Shown here piece after piece: positions 36,339 to 45,402 of a stretch of 64,000 bases of DNA. Below the pieces are notes generated by a model, which was not told the origin of the DNA, did not search any database, and worked only from the letters and a program-made list of their open reading frames with translations. Origin of the DNA: Croceicoccus sp. Ery15. Its GTDB lineage: Bacteria > Pseudomonadota > Alphaproteobacteria > Sphingomonadales > Sphingomonadaceae. The translations under genes were made by a program, and so were the position numbers. The stretch covers positions 1,593,501 to 1,657,500 of the forward strand of contig NZ_CP087588.1 of the NCBI RefSeq assembly GCF_020985305.1, written 5' to 3'. Numbering within the stretch: the stretch's first letter is position 1; each line of letters begins with the position of its first letter.

Positions 36339-36409
36339 TGTAGGTTCTCCTACATAAAATCATGCAGAACTCGCTACGTCAAGAAAATTTTCTGTAGGTT
36401 GCTCTACAG
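36339..36409. promoter_or_regulatory. paired palindromic operators in a divergent promoter
   Basis: TGTAGG-TTCT-CCTACA (36339-36354) and CTGTAG-GTTGCT-CTACAG (36392-36409) are related palindromes whose centres lie 54 bases apart, about five helical turns. They sit between the restriction operon (leftward) and the first coupling-protein gene (rightward). A dimeric repressor binding both sites is likely; the regulator is not identified. Confidence 0.6.
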
Positions 36410-36555
36410 ATTTTTGAATTGCGGCGTCTCGGAGCTACTCTGGACAGGATAGACATTATGGACAGCAACCAGTCAGTCTGGCTGGTTCCGTCCAGTTTTC
36501 CGGTTCGGGTTGCGGTGCAGAAGTCTTCAGAAACAACAATCTGGAGGCTTTTGCC

Positions 36556-38097
36556 ATGGGCTTCATACGCACCCTGTTCCTGTCGCTTTACGCGACCCTG
36601 ACCCTTAGCTGGAAATTTCTGCCGATTGTCGGCGCATTGGTGGGGTATGCCCTTTTCGCCCCACCTGCGTGGGTTGGGGGCATCATGGCCGCCGTTCTCG
36701 GGATAGCAGGCTATCTGGCCAAGAGCACGGCAACGACGATATTCTATAAGCCGGACACGCATGGTTCGGCTCGCTTTGCGGGGCTTGCTGATGCTCGAAA
36801 GGGTAAGCTGCTCACGAGCAGAGGCCTTATCCTAGGCCGTAAGCATGGCCGGATGCTGCGCTATCGCGGTGAAGGCCACCTTCTGACTTTCGCACCGACA
36901 CGGAGCGGTAAGGGTGTCGGCTGCGTCATTCCCAATTTGCTCGACTACCCCGGCTCGGTGGTTGTGACGGACATCAAGGGCGAGAACAGCGACATTGCTC
37001 GCGCCTACCGCGCAATTCTCGGTCCGGTTTATGAGCTGGCACCGCTCGGCGGTGCGAAAGCCAACCGTGCGACATTCAACCCGCTCGACTTCATCCGTAT
37101 TGCCACCGCCTATGAGGTCGATGATGCGCGCCTGGTCGCGGAAATGCTGGTGGTGCCAGAACATGCCCAGCCAAACCACTGGGAGCGCGAAGCGCGAACA
37201 CTTATCACGGGCCTACTGCTCTATATCCGCCACCATTGGGATTTGCTGGAGCAAAACCTCGGCACACTGCGCGACCTGCTCATGCAGGACAGCGAGGAAT
37301 TCGAATTGCTACTGGCCAAGATGGCGGTCAGCCATCAAGAGAACGTCGCGCGCATTGCGCGCGGGTTCGGCCAGAAGGAACCAAAAGAACGCTCGGCGGT
37401 CATCTCAACTGCACAAGGGGCGACGGAGCTTTTTGAAAGCCCAGAACTGCGAGCGGTAACGGAACGCTCGTCCTTCAGCTTTGAGCGCCTGAAGGAAGAA
37501 GTGGCCTCGGTGTTCATCATCGTGCCGCCGGAATATCTCGAAGCCTACCGCCCCTTCCTGCGGCTGATGACCGGCCTGGCCACCGTGGCGATGACGCGGA
37601 ATATGGCCAAGCCTGCGCAACCAGTGCTTTTCATGCTCGATGAGCTGCCAGCCCTTGGCTACATGCGCCCGATCGAAGAGGGCATCGGTTATCTGGCTGG
37701 ATACGGCGCGAAGCTGTGGCTATTCGTGCAAGACTTGGATCAGCTCCAGAAAACCTATCCGAAAGCACGTTCTATGATCGCAAACTGCGCGGTGCGTCAG
37801 GCATTCAACGTGCAAGACCCCGAAACCGCAAAGCTGCTTTCGGACATGCTGGGCACAGCAACGGTGCGGATGCACTCAGAAGGCCAGAGCTCACCGCTGC
37901 CCTTCAATCTCGTCGCTGGTTCTTTCCATTCGGGCGCATTCGAAGGCGCGCGCCAGCTGATGACGACGGGCGAGATACTGACCATGAAAGCCAAAGAGCA
38001 GCTGGTGTTCGTTCAAGGCTTCCCGGCCTTCCGCGCCCGCAAAATCCGCTATTTCGACTGGTGGGAGCGTCGGCTGAAAAAGCGCGCCTCACAGTAA
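36556..38097 (+). CDS. VirD4/TraG-type coupling ATPase (first copy)
   Basis: The 513-aa protein has two N-terminal membrane helices (residues about 5-60) and a cytoplasmic ATPase with Walker A APTRSGKGV and Walker B LFMLDELPALG. Coupling proteins deliver the relaxase-DNA complex to a type IV secretion channel. GGAGG precedes the ATG. The relaxase and MobC genes lie just beyond on the opposite strand. No mating-pore genes are present, so a helper channel would be needed. Confidence 0.9.
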   Translation: MGFIRTLFLSLYATLTLSWKFLPIVGALVGYALFAPPAWVGGIMAAVLGIAGYLAKSTATTIFYKPDTHGSARFAGLADARKGKLLTSRGLILGRKHGRMLRYRGEGHLLTFAPTRSGKGVGCVIPNLLDYPGSVVVTDIKGENSDIARAYRAILGPVYELAPLGGAKANRATFNPLDFIRIATAYEVDDARLVAEMLVVPEHAQPNHWEREARTLITGLLLYIRHHWDLLEQNLGTLRDLLMQDSEEFELLLAKMAVSHQENVARIARGFGQKEPKERSAVISTAQGATELFESPELRAVTERSSFSFERLKEEVASVFIIVPPEYLEAYRPFLRLMTGLATVAMTRNMAKPAQPVLFMLDELPALGYMRPIEEGIGYLAGYGAKLWLFVQDLDQLQKTYPKARSMIANCAVRQAFNVQDPETAKLLSDMLGTATVRMHSEGQSSPLPFNLVAGSFHSGAFEGARQLMTTGEILTMKAKEQLVFVQGFPAFRARKIRYFDWWERRLKKRASQ

Positions 38098-38814
38098 TCA
38101 GCGCTTAATGAGGTCAAAGCTGAGCGCACGCTTCGCGCCAGGAAAATTCGACACACTGGCCTCATACTCCCCTGCATTCATGTGCGGCACGATCACACCA
38201 AAGTGGCGAGTGCTCAGCGCCGGAACGCTCCCCAATTTGCCGCTAGTGTATGTGATGCGCTGCGAACTCTCTCGATCTAGCAGAAACGCTTCGTCGTTGA
38301 GCAGCTCAAGGGCGTCGGAACTGAAAGTGGCATAGTCCACTCGGGCCCCGGCCTTCGTGACAAGCAGCACCTTAGCGGCGCTCGCGTCAACATCTTGGCG
38401 GCTATCGTTCTGGACCTTAAAGACGATCACCTCATTCAGCACGCTAAACTCATCTTCAAATTCCGCAGAGACCTTTGCCCATCTGGTGCGTTCAGGAATA
38501 TCCCCCGCGTCATGCGCTTGAATATATTTGTATTTCTGGGCTGAGCGGACGTCCGCTAATTGGGTTGGGGTTAGGACTTGCGGGACTGAGGCGGAAATAG
38601 CGACCTGACCAACTTGGTGAGAACCGGCTGCATCGACCTTACTGGTGTTCACAATCGTATTTTGGCTACGTACGCGCTCAGAAAAGCCCTCAATGCTGCT
38701 CGTCATTGATTGCAAACCTGATGAGAACGAGGTGCTGTTGCAGCCCGAAAGCACGCAGGCAGTGAGCATTATTGAAATTGCTGGCATTGATTTAGTAAGT
38801 CGAGATGGTTTCAT
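38098..38814 (-). CDS. predicted lipoprotein of the mobilization region
   Basis: The 238-aa protein has a lipoprotein signal (MKPSRLTKSMPAISIMLTACVLSGC) and a mature part without a known domain, containing a beta-rich region (EVIVFKVQNDSRQDVDASAAKVLLVTKAG). It converges on the coupling-protein gene with no gap. ATG 38814 is chosen over an upstream start at 38868 because it gives a clean signal peptide. Confidence 0.65.
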   Translation of the reverse strand: MKPSRLTKSMPAISIMLTACVLSGCNSTSFSSGLQSMTSSIEGFSERVRSQNTIVNTSKVDAAGSHQVGQVAISASVPQVLTPTQLADVRSAQKYKYIQAHDAGDIPERTRWAKVSAEFEDEFSVLNEVIVFKVQNDSRQDVDASAAKVLLVTKAGARVDYATFSSDALELLNDEAFLLDRESSQRITYTSGKLGSVPALSTRHFGVIVPHMNAGEYEASVSNFPGAKRALSFDLIKR

Positions 38815-38931
38815 CGCGCCCCCTGTTTTTGATTTTATTTTGCATATTTGCGCGAAATTTTTCCACAATTTCAGATTGCTGTCATCTATTTTGTCACGCG
38901 ACCTTATTGCCGGGTTGGCTGATCACACCTC

Positions 38932-40644
38932 CTACCAGTCCAGATAGTCGAGGCCCTGAGTGCGGTTGTAGTCTCGATCCCGCTCGCGTTCCCGCTTGCG
39001 CTCCATGTAGATGCGGCGGGCGCGAAGCAGCTCCATCTTGCGATCTTCGGCAAGGTTGCTGGCGAGGATGGCCTTATCGGTGGCACGGGTCAGCGCCTTG
39101 GCGCGGCGCATAGCCTTTTCTTTCATGATTTCGCGCAATTCGAAAGGCACGTCGGCTCGCAAGCGCATCATGGCGAAGTCATTCAGCGCGATCCGCAAGG
39201 CCCGGCGGTTGGCCTCGATGCGGTCTCGATGGTGGGCAAGTTTAAGCTTCTGCTCGCGCCAGCGGCGACGTTTCACATCAAGATAGCGAAATGCACGCTT
39301 GGCCCTTCGCCGAGCGGGGGTTTCTTTGCCGAAAGCACTATTGCCGTGCATGCGCCCCAGAAGATTGGGTTTTTCCTTCACCATGCGCTCGGCGTCGGCA
39401 ATGCCGAAGGTCTTTTCCAGTTTTCGCCAGCGTTTGGTCGCTTCTGCGGGGTTTCGGAAAATGTCGAACATCGCCTGTTTATAGGTCTCCGCAGAGGCCC
39501 GCTCGCGCAACACGTAGTTGCGCTCCGTGCCCTTCAGCCAAGCGCGGTCACGCTCCAGCCGCGAGATGCGACGTTCGCCCGCACGGTACACCGCCTCCAC
39601 GCCCTTCCAGTAGTGATAGTCTAGATCAGCGGCATCCACTTCCAGCACGGCGTCGGTGTTCTTCCGCTCGACGGCGAGCTGAGCTTCGCGAAGTCTTTTT
39701 GCACGACGCTGCTCGGCAGGCGTCATTTCTTCATAGCCTGGGATCTGCGCCTCGGGCGCGTCATCCCGCGCGAGGTCTTTCATGCGTTCGGCCATGAACA
39801 CGTCGAACCGCTCGCCGAAGCGATCCTCCAGCTCTGTCAGCCGCACACCCTTACCCATCTGGGACAGCTTGGCGAAGCGTTCGCCTTTGGCGAGCACAAG
39901 CCCCTGCCCCTTGCGCTGTAAGAATACGCCCTGAGCCCCCAGCCGCGCGGTCAGGTCATGCCAGTCTGTTGCGTTGTAGAAGTGCACTTGCACCTTCTCG
40001 CGAAGGGCTTTGACCTCGCCCTTGCCCATTGCAATCTGGGGTTCACGCTCCTCGCGCTTGGCCTGCCAGTATTCGCCCTCTGTTGGGGTATCGAGGCTTT
40101 CGACCAGGTCGAAGTCGTCCACCTTCTCGAGCTCGCCCATTCTAATTCGTTCGCGTTCTTTATCGCGGGGAATGTTGAGCTCACGCTCGCGGGCAATCTC
40201 TCGACACAGTTCCGTAAGACGGCGTCCATCATTGTGCCGGTCGAACGCTCTGCCGGTGGCCGGATGCACCCTGTTGATCAGGAAGTGCATGTGCGGATGC
40301 TTGGTATCCTTATGGGCATAGACAAGCATCTGATGCTCGGTCAGCCCCATACGTTCGATGGCTTCGGATGCGATCTCGCGCAGCACCTCGGGCGGTAATT
40401 TGCCCCGCTGCGCGTCCTTCGGATCGAAGGACAGGACGAAATGATAGACGGGTTTCCTACAGCGCAGGTTCTGGGCAGCCGTGGCTTCCATGATGGCGGA
40501 CGTGGCCAGCGGATCAGTGGTTTCAAGGTTGCGGGCTTCCATCCACGCCACACGATCGGTGGACAGCCCTTTGGTACGGCCTGCCAGATACAGCGCCGAT
40601 GACTTGAAGGCGGCAGGCTGCTTGGCTGGAATCTTGAACCGCAT
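38932..40644 (-). CDS. MOBP-type relaxase (VirD2/MobA-like)
   Basis: The 570-aa protein has the relaxase three-His motif HKDTKHPHMHFLIN (residues 111-124) and an N-terminal Tyr (Tyr19 in SSALYLAGR) that could nick DNA. The C-terminal half (residues about 300-570) is a long, very basic helical region. It would cut and pilot one DNA strand during mobilization. The gene follows mobC by nine bases in the same direction. Confidence 0.88.
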   Translation of the reverse strand: MRFKIPAKQPAAFKSSALYLAGRTKGLSTDRVAWMEARNLETTDPLATSAIMEATAAQNLRCRKPVYHFVLSFDPKDAQRGKLPPEVLREIASEAIERMGLTEHQMLVYAHKDTKHPHMHFLINRVHPATGRAFDRHNDGRRLTELCREIARERELNIPRDKERERIRMGELEKVDDFDLVESLDTPTEGEYWQAKREEREPQIAMGKGEVKALREKVQVHFYNATDWHDLTARLGAQGVFLQRKGQGLVLAKGERFAKLSQMGKGVRLTELEDRFGERFDVFMAERMKDLARDDAPEAQIPGYEEMTPAEQRRAKRLREAQLAVERKNTDAVLEVDAADLDYHYWKGVEAVYRAGERRISRLERDRAWLKGTERNYVLRERASAETYKQAMFDIFRNPAEATKRWRKLEKTFGIADAERMVKEKPNLLGRMHGNSAFGKETPARRRAKRAFRYLDVKRRRWREQKLKLAHHRDRIEANRRALRIALNDFAMMRLRADVPFELREIMKEKAMRRAKALTRATDKAILASNLAEDRKMELLRARRIYMERKRERERDRDYNRTQGLDYLDW

Positions 40645-40653
40645 GCCCGCCCC

Positions 40654-41163
40654 CTACTCCTTGCTGCCCTCACCCAGCGCGTCCTCCAGCGGTGCCAGGG
40701 CGAGCTTCAAACCTTGTATCGCCCACTTGCGATCTTCGGGGTCAAGGGCAGCACCTGAGTTGGCGCGGCGGGCGAGCCCGTTGATGGCATGGCCAGCACC
40801 GTTGAGCGGTTCCAGTTGCTCCTCAATCAGGCCAATCATGTCGTTTCGGCCAAGCAGCTTTTCCACCATATGCCCGCCCACATACCGCGCCATTTTCAGG
40901 TAGCGTTCGTCGCCAGTCGCATCGTGAAGCTGGCGAAAGTTCGTGGCGATGGATGAGAGCTCATAGAGCAGCTTCTCGAAGACCAGATTGGTGACGGGTT
41001 TGGAGCGCGGACGCTTGTCCAGAATGGTGGCACGGGCATAGGGGCCAGCCAGCATTCCAGCATCGCGCGCCATGGCCTCGACGCGGGCATATTCGTCAGC
41101 GGTCAGCCGCACGCTGAGGACGCGGGTGCGCTGGTCTTCCGGAGCCTTTCTCGGTCGCGCCAT
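40654..41163 (-). CDS. MobC-like relaxosome accessory protein
   Basis: The 169-aa protein opens with a ribbon-helix-helix region (TRVLSVRLTADEYARVEAMARDAGMLAGPYARATIL), the part that binds oriT DNA in MobC proteins, followed by a helical region. It should help the relaxase load at oriT, which by analogy lies just upstream in 41164-41690. Confidence 0.8.
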   Translation of the reverse strand: MARPRKAPEDQRTRVLSVRLTADEYARVEAMARDAGMLAGPYARATILDKRPRSKPVTNLVFEKLLYELSSIATNFRQLHDATGDERYLKMARYVGGHMVEKLLGRNDMIGLIEEQLEPLNGAGHAINGLARRANSGAALDPEDRKWAIQGLKLALAPLEDALGEGSKE

Positions 41164-41690
41164 GGGGCCACCTCCAGTGCCGTTTCACAAGGTGCCTGGG
41201 CTGCCTTTCAAGCCCGCTGCAAGCGCAAGATGACAGCTCGGCTTGAGACCCCCCAGAGGGGTGGTCGAATGCCATCTGAGTCTTTTCGCCAGAAAGCCCG
41301 AGGCTGTCAGGGCCGAAGGGTTTTCGTATGCGAAAATACATCTTGCCGTCAGCGTGAGCTGCAAAAGCACCTCCCTGCTGTATGGAAAACAGTAGAAACA
41401 CAAACGCTATAAGCCGCAGGACCACTCTATAATACGCATACGAAAACAGCAAGAGACAACAAAGCGCAACAAAAGCCAGCACCCGACAGAGCGCCACAAC
41501 ACCGTCAGGAGAAATCCTCAAGCCACGCCTGACACCTCAGAAATGAGCCCGAAAAGGCCGCGGCGAGCGAAACGATGCCGCCAAAAAACTGACGTGGTGG
41601 GGTTGAAATGAGCTAGAAGCGTGACCACACCTCTGAGGAAGTTGTAAGCTTCATTTCCTTTTTTTTGCGCGGCCAGCTGGCCATTTTTGC
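41164..41690. other. candidate oriT region upstream of mobC
   Basis: No credible gene is seen. The stretch holds a 13-bp perfect inverted repeat (41320-41332 and 41435-41447, TTTTCGTATGCG-type), a local palindrome TTTTCG-TATG-CGAAAA, a hairpin near 41241-41265 (GACC...GGTC) and AT-rich spacers. Its place before mobC and the relaxase gene is where oriT usually lies. I could not identify a nic consensus. Confidence 0.5.
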
Positions 41691-41785
41691 GCACAAAAAA
41701 GAACAATTTCACATGGATGATTCAAAGGCACGGAGGCGTAACATCTACGTCGTGGAGCCCCGCCAGCAATGGTGTGGATTTCGAT

Positions 41786-42127
41786 ATGTCGAACTTACTC
41801 GAAAAGGCACGCAATCTTTCACAGCAAGCTCAACAGACGAACCGAGAAGCGGTATTATCAACCCTAAGGACCGAGATGGAATTTTTCTTCAAGGGCTTAG
41901 AGGCTGAGATACTCCAACAGGCTGGGAAGGGATTTCATAATGTCCGGATTTGTATCAGCCGACCATTGTGGTTTGAACTGGCGGCGGATGCCGCGAAGAA
42001 CGTCATACAGCTGGAATTCTTGCAGCGGCTGGAAACTGAGTTTGGTATTTTCAGTTATCAGTTTGAGCTGGAAGCATCTGATAACAGGAAGGCCAACGCC
42101 GCATATTATGTGGTGTTCAAATTCTGA
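41786..42127 (+). CDS. hypothetical protein
   Basis: From the ATG at 41786 the product is 113 aa (MSNLLEKARNLSQQAQQTNREAV...), helical at first and then mixed. An in-frame ATG at 41714 and a TTG at 41687 would extend it. No family is recognised. A perfect palindromic terminator follows. Its position next to oriT suggests a small entry-region gene. Confidence 0.5.
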   Translation: MSNLLEKARNLSQQAQQTNREAVLSTLRTEMEFFFKGLEAEILQQAGKGFHNVRICISRPLWFELAADAAKNVIQLEFLQRLETEFGIFSYQFELEASDNRKANAAYYVVFKF

Positions 42128-42137
42128 TCCCTCGCGA

Positions 42138-42164
42138 AAGGCCGCCCCATGGGGCGGCCTTTTC
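42138..42164. terminator. bidirectional terminator
   Basis: A near-perfect palindrome (AAGGCCGCCCC and its complement) is followed by TTTTCGCTTTTT on the plus strand. It separates two convergent genes. Confidence 0.8.
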
Positions 42165-42170
42165 GCTTTT

Positions 42171-42659
42171 TCAGCCCAGCGCAATTTCAGCCGTTTCAAG
42201 CCCGTCCCAAGGACGCTCGGTGATGAAGTAGCCGAGGCGGTTCACGAAATGCCAACCGCTCAATATGACGAGCTCGTCTTCAGCCTGAACCAGCGTCCAA
42301 ATGCACTCACTGTTATGACGGAGGACATACTCCCGCTCAGCGCCGTAGGTCTCGAACATGAGCCCGTCGTAGGGCGCGCCCTGGCAAAGGTCATTGGCGA
42401 TGGGTCGATACTTTTCGCGCCACCGATCGTAGGTCAATGAAGGTTCGGCTTCTGGCTCGACAGGCCCAACAAAGTAGGTTGTGAGCTCGTGCTGCTCGCC
42501 CTCGGCGGGTCCAGCATCTGGCAGCTCGCCTGCACGGAAACGCTCTAACGCGATGGCTTCGGGGTCGCTTACATCATCCGTCATTTCGACGTGGTAGCGA
42601 TAGACCGTGAGCTGCTCGACGGTGATTTCAAAAATTTCAGGTTTCTGGTTTTTGGTCAT
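42171..42659 (-). CDS. hypothetical acidic protein of the leading region
   Basis: The 162-aa acidic protein (MTKNQKPEIFEITVEQLTVYRYHVEMTDDV...) has no domain I recognise. A clear Shine-Dalgarno (GGGAGGAA) lies before the ATG. It ends at a shared terminator. Similar small acidic proteins are common in plasmid entry regions, but the role is unknown. Confidence 0.65.
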   Translation of the reverse strand: MTKNQKPEIFEITVEQLTVYRYHVEMTDDVSDPEAIALERFRAGELPDAGPAEGEQHELTTYFVGPVEPEAEPSLTYDRWREKYRPIANDLCQGAPYDGLMFETYGAEREYVLRHNSECIWTLVQAEDELVILSGWHFVNRLGYFITERPWDGLETAEIALG

Positions 42660-42742
42660 GGTTCGGTTCCTCCCGATTATGTTTATTGGCCACGTCGCCC
42701 GCCGCTCCGATCAAGGTCGAGCGACGGGCCGGCGGCGGGTCA

Positions 42743-43036
42743 TTAGCGGTTCCAGATCAGCAGGTGCTGGCCGTCACGCTCGACGAGGTTGGCGTAAACC
42801 GGCGCGGTGAAGCTCGGGTCGTCGAGGCGGACTGAGAGGTAGGCGTTGCCGCTCTTGCTCTTGCGCTTCCAAGCGCCGCCGATCTCGATGCCGTCTTCAG
42901 CGATTACGCGGAAGTCGGGAGCTTTGCCCTTGGTATTGTCTGCGGGGCTTAGCGTCAGCCTCGATTTCAGAGCCAGCGTGTGGATTTCGCCGATGTAGCC
43001 GGTCTCGGTTTTCGTGAAGGTTGCGATGGTGGTCAT
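42743..43036 (-). CDS. DUF736 family protein
   Basis: The 97-aa protein closely follows the DUF736 pattern: IATFTKTETGYIGEIHTLALKSRLTLSP, APDFRVIAEDGIEIGGAWKRKS and YLSVRLDDPSF-APVYANLV. DUF736 proteins are common on alphaproteobacterial plasmids and integrative elements; their function is unknown. GGAGACA lies before the ATG. One of the three structured leader repeats lies about 140 bases upstream. Confidence 0.88.
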   Translation of the reverse strand: MTTIATFTKTETGYIGEIHTLALKSRLTLSPADNTKGKAPDFRVIAEDGIEIGGAWKRKSKSGNAYLSVRLDDPSFTAPVYANLVERDGQHLLIWNR

Positions 43037-43737
43037 GGTATGTGTCTCCTGTTTTGGTTCGGAAGCCCGCGACCGTCGCGGGCCTTTCCATGGCCAAAAT
43101 GAGAGACCGTCTCAGCCGGGCGCTGCACCCCCACGAGCATCAAGGGGGCCGAAACGCAGTGGAGGACGGCAAGCGGCCTGTTTCTTGTTCCGCGAGGAAT
43201 GACCGAAGGTCAGGGGAAGAAACTGGCAAGCGCGCCGTTGCGGCGACTGGCGACGGGATCAATGACTGGCCATGAGAGGAAAGGCCGCGATGGGATGCGG
43301 TCAGGACAAAACGCCTCAAGGAGTCACACCAGCACCGCCCGTCGTCCTGAATGCCAAGTGACTGAACTGCGCTGGCCTCGATTCAGCTATGAGGCACCCC
43401 AAGACCGCAAAGGGCAGTCAGTCGCCGCGTTCACGCAATTCGGGACGGCTGAGAGGTCGGCGCTGGAGCAGATAAGCAGCGCCCGCCTTATCGGAAAGCG
43501 CCGCGTGACAAGAGCTTTGCCTCTGTTCGTTTCCAACCTCGCACATATGGCGGTTCGCATGTCGCAGATATGCGATAGCCTCCCAGACCCGCCAACCCCG
43601 TTCCGCAGGCCCATTCGGGCGGCGGAGGGGTTCCCCGCTGACTGCATCATCGGTGTCGGGGCTGGACGACCATCCCCTGTTTCCTTGCGAGCGACCGCCA
43701 TGACGGAGGTTGCAGTAACGAACGAAGGGGTAAGCTC
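43037..43737. other. gene-free stretch holding leader repeat copy 1
   Basis: I see no convincing gene in these 700 bases. The first 200 hold the structured leader repeat (see 43161-43240). The remainder has a GATAAG...CTTATC hairpin near 43476-43497 and no clear promoter. Confidence 0.5.
43161..43240 (-). repeat. structured leader repeat, copy 1 (upstream of the DUF736 gene)
   Basis: On the plus strand GTTTCTT (43180-43186) pairs with AAGAAAC (43217-43223) around an inner hairpin TGACC-GAA-GGTCA (43200-43212). Read as RNA on the minus strand the inner hairpin closes on a C(UUCG)G tetraloop. Copies 2 and 3 keep the stems while changing bases. Confidence 0.7.
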
Positions 43738-44013
43738 ATGCCAATCCTCGGCACCTTCCTCAAAGACGGTGACTGCCTGACTGGCGTCATCCGCACCTCA
43801 ACCACTCAGGCCCGCTTGACCTTTACACCTGACAGCGATGGCATCTTGATCGCCAGCATCGACGGCCAGCCGGTCGGCCATGCCGAGCCTCGCCCGAGCG
43901 GCGACGGCATAACCTGCTTCGTGGTTTACCTCCGACCAGAGGTTCTGCCCGAAGCACCATTCGCTGCACTGGTCGCCAAAGCCTGTGTCTTTGTCCTGAC
44001 CACATGCCGCTAG
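43738..44013 (+). CDS. DUF736-like protein (divergent)
   Basis: The 91-aa protein (MPILGTFLKDGDCLTGVIRTSTTQARLTFTP...) lines up with DUF736 along its length but lacks the conserved APDFR and LSVKLDDPS blocks. It is therefore a distant or decaying relative of the gene at 42743-43036, encoded on the other strand. A terminator follows at once. Confidence 0.55.
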   Translation: MPILGTFLKDGDCLTGVIRTSTTQARLTFTPDSDGILIASIDGQPVGHAEPRPSGDGITCFVVYLRPEVLPEAPFAALVAKACVFVLTTCR

Positions 44014-44027
44014 CCACCGTTGCAAAA

Positions 44028-44057
44028 GAAAAGCCCTCCCGAACACGGGAGGGCTTT
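44028..44057. terminator. bidirectional terminator
   Basis: AAAGCCCTCCCG and its complement CGGGAGGGCTTT form a strong hairpin with A-rich and T-rich flanks between two convergent genes. Confidence 0.8.
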
Positions 44058-44071
44058 CATGCGGCAGAGCG

Positions 44072-44440
44072 CTACCACCAAGACGAGTAAAACACGGTCT
44101 TGCCTTCCTCGATCGCAGCACGAGCCTTGGCGACGAAGGCCAGGTCGTCGTCAGACTCGCTGCCGTCACTGGCGCCGAAAAAGAAGCCACTGGTCGGCGG
44201 CAGGTTGCCTGCTTCAATGTCGATCTCAAGCTGATGGATGTCATCAGCGCTGAGCGCGACCGAAACGCAGTTGAAGGTTTCTTCCTGACCGCCTTTTTCG
44301 CGGTACAGGCGCTCCATCCAACCGTGCAGGTTGGGATGTTTGCGCCAGTAATGGAGCTGGCTGGCATCATCCGGCTCGCTGAAATCCACGGGCGGTTTTG
44401 GTTTCTGGTTGGTGGTCAAGGCATACATATCGAGGCCCAT
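44072..44440 (-). CDS. hypothetical protein starting MGLDMYA
   Basis: The 122-aa protein (MGLDMYALTTNQKPKPPVDFSEPDDASQLHYWRKHPNLHGWMERLYREKGG...) belongs to a group I have seen on sphingomonad plasmids and islands but whose function I cannot name. Acidic and aromatic residues are frequent. AGGAGAG six bases before the ATG at 44440 fixes the start. Longer readings upstream enter non-coding sequence. Confidence 0.7.
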   Translation of the reverse strand: MGLDMYALTTNQKPKPPVDFSEPDDASQLHYWRKHPNLHGWMERLYREKGGQEETFNCVSVALSADDIHQLEIDIEAGNLPPTSGFFFGASDGSESDDDLAFVAKARAAIEEGKTVFYSSWW

Positions 44441-44708
44441 TGTCGTCTCTCCTTTTGATTGATTGTTGCTGTCCCGAAGGATGCCAACCAAAAGGCAGGC
44501 GGCTGAAGCCGCGGCTGTCCTGAGCAACACGGGCCATGGGCAAGCTCTGCTTGTCATGGCTGGCGCGGGCAGCTCATGGACAGCAAGGCGTCGCCTGCCA
44601 CAAGGGCGTTCATGGTGAGGGACTGCGACTTTCAAGGAGAGGCGGCGACATTTGCCGCTTGTCGCTTGAGCACAAACGCCAGCAGCCCTGCGTTAGTGCA
44701 AGATGATG
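44441..44708. other. intergenic stretch, no gene seen
   Basis: These 268 bases lie between two minus-strand genes. A GGCGGCTGAAGCCGC hairpin and the words CCAACCAAAAGGC resemble the flank of leader repeat copy 2, but the core stems of that repeat are absent. Confidence 0.4.
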
Positions 44709-45299
44709 CTATTGCCACATACGAGCAGCCAGTGTCCTTTCTTCCGGTCCCATAACATCGGCGTAAATGGCGGTGGTGCTGATCTGCGCATGGCCTAGCC
44801 AACGTTGGACCAGGTTGAGCGGAACGCCGGTGGAGACTGCGGCAACGCCAAAGCCGTGCCGAAGGCCTCGTGGCGTTGCGCGAGCACCCGCCACAATGCC
44901 TGCATCAGCCATAACCGCTTTGATATGCCGCCAAGCGACGGTGCGATCCATTGGCCACAACCGCCTTGAGCGGCCGCCACCTTCCTGTTTCCAGATGGTC
45001 GTCAACCCATGAACCCAGATAAGCTCGTTCATAAGGTCAGTAGGCACAGGAACAGCGCGAAAATGCCCCCGCCGCCGCTTCTTTAGACTTTCGAAGATGA
45101 GCATATTGTCAGTCGCATCGACCCTGTCCCCTGTAAGGGCTAGCGCTTCTGATATGCGGCACCCAGTCATTGCCAAAACTGCGCACAACGTCCGAATGCG
45201 TGGATTGCTATAGCGGGCCGCTGCGGCGAGAAATGCCTCGCGCTCCTGCTGGTTAAGATATTTGCGTTGTCCGTCACCTGCATACAATTGCCACGACAT
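44709..45299 (-). CDS. short tyrosine recombinase of FimB/FimE size
   Basis: The 196-aa protein is a catalytic domain only, close in length to the E. coli fim-switch recombinases. Catalytic residues are Arg48 (TGCRISE), Arg147 and His148 (RGLRHGF; Arg144 replaces the usual first His), His170 (LGHAQ) and Tyr179 (AIYADVM). CAGGAG before the ATG at 45299 fixes the start. The gene ends are free of other genes, and it begins only 104 bases from a segment bounded by perfect 22-bp inverted repeats, so it is the likely inverting enzyme. Confidence 0.85.
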   Translation of the reverse strand: MSWQLYAGDGQRKYLNQQEREAFLAAAARYSNPRIRTLCAVLAMTGCRISEALALTGDRVDATDNMLIFESLKKRRRGHFRAVPVPTDLMNELIWVHGLTTIWKQEGGGRSRRLWPMDRTVAWRHIKAVMADAGIVAGARATPRGLRHGFGVAAVSTGVPLNLVQRWLGHAQISTTAIYADVMGPEERTLAARMWQ

Positions 45300-45402
45300 G
45301 GTTTTTCTCCTGTTGTTATGAACAAGCAAAAACCACTTTCTCTATCAGTCTATGAAGGATTTAGGTGAGAGTCTATTGCGCCTTGCACGCCTTTCAGCGC
45401 CC

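Noticed and set aside
43199..43780. A 193-codon reading frame on the plus strand
   Set aside because: It starts inside the structured leader repeat, has no recognisable domain, overlaps the DUF736-like gene and has no ribosome site.
44709..45299. Second island integrase or truncated integrase pseudogene
   Set aside because: The frame is intact with its own ribosome site and has the size of inverting recombinases; it lies far from both island ends.
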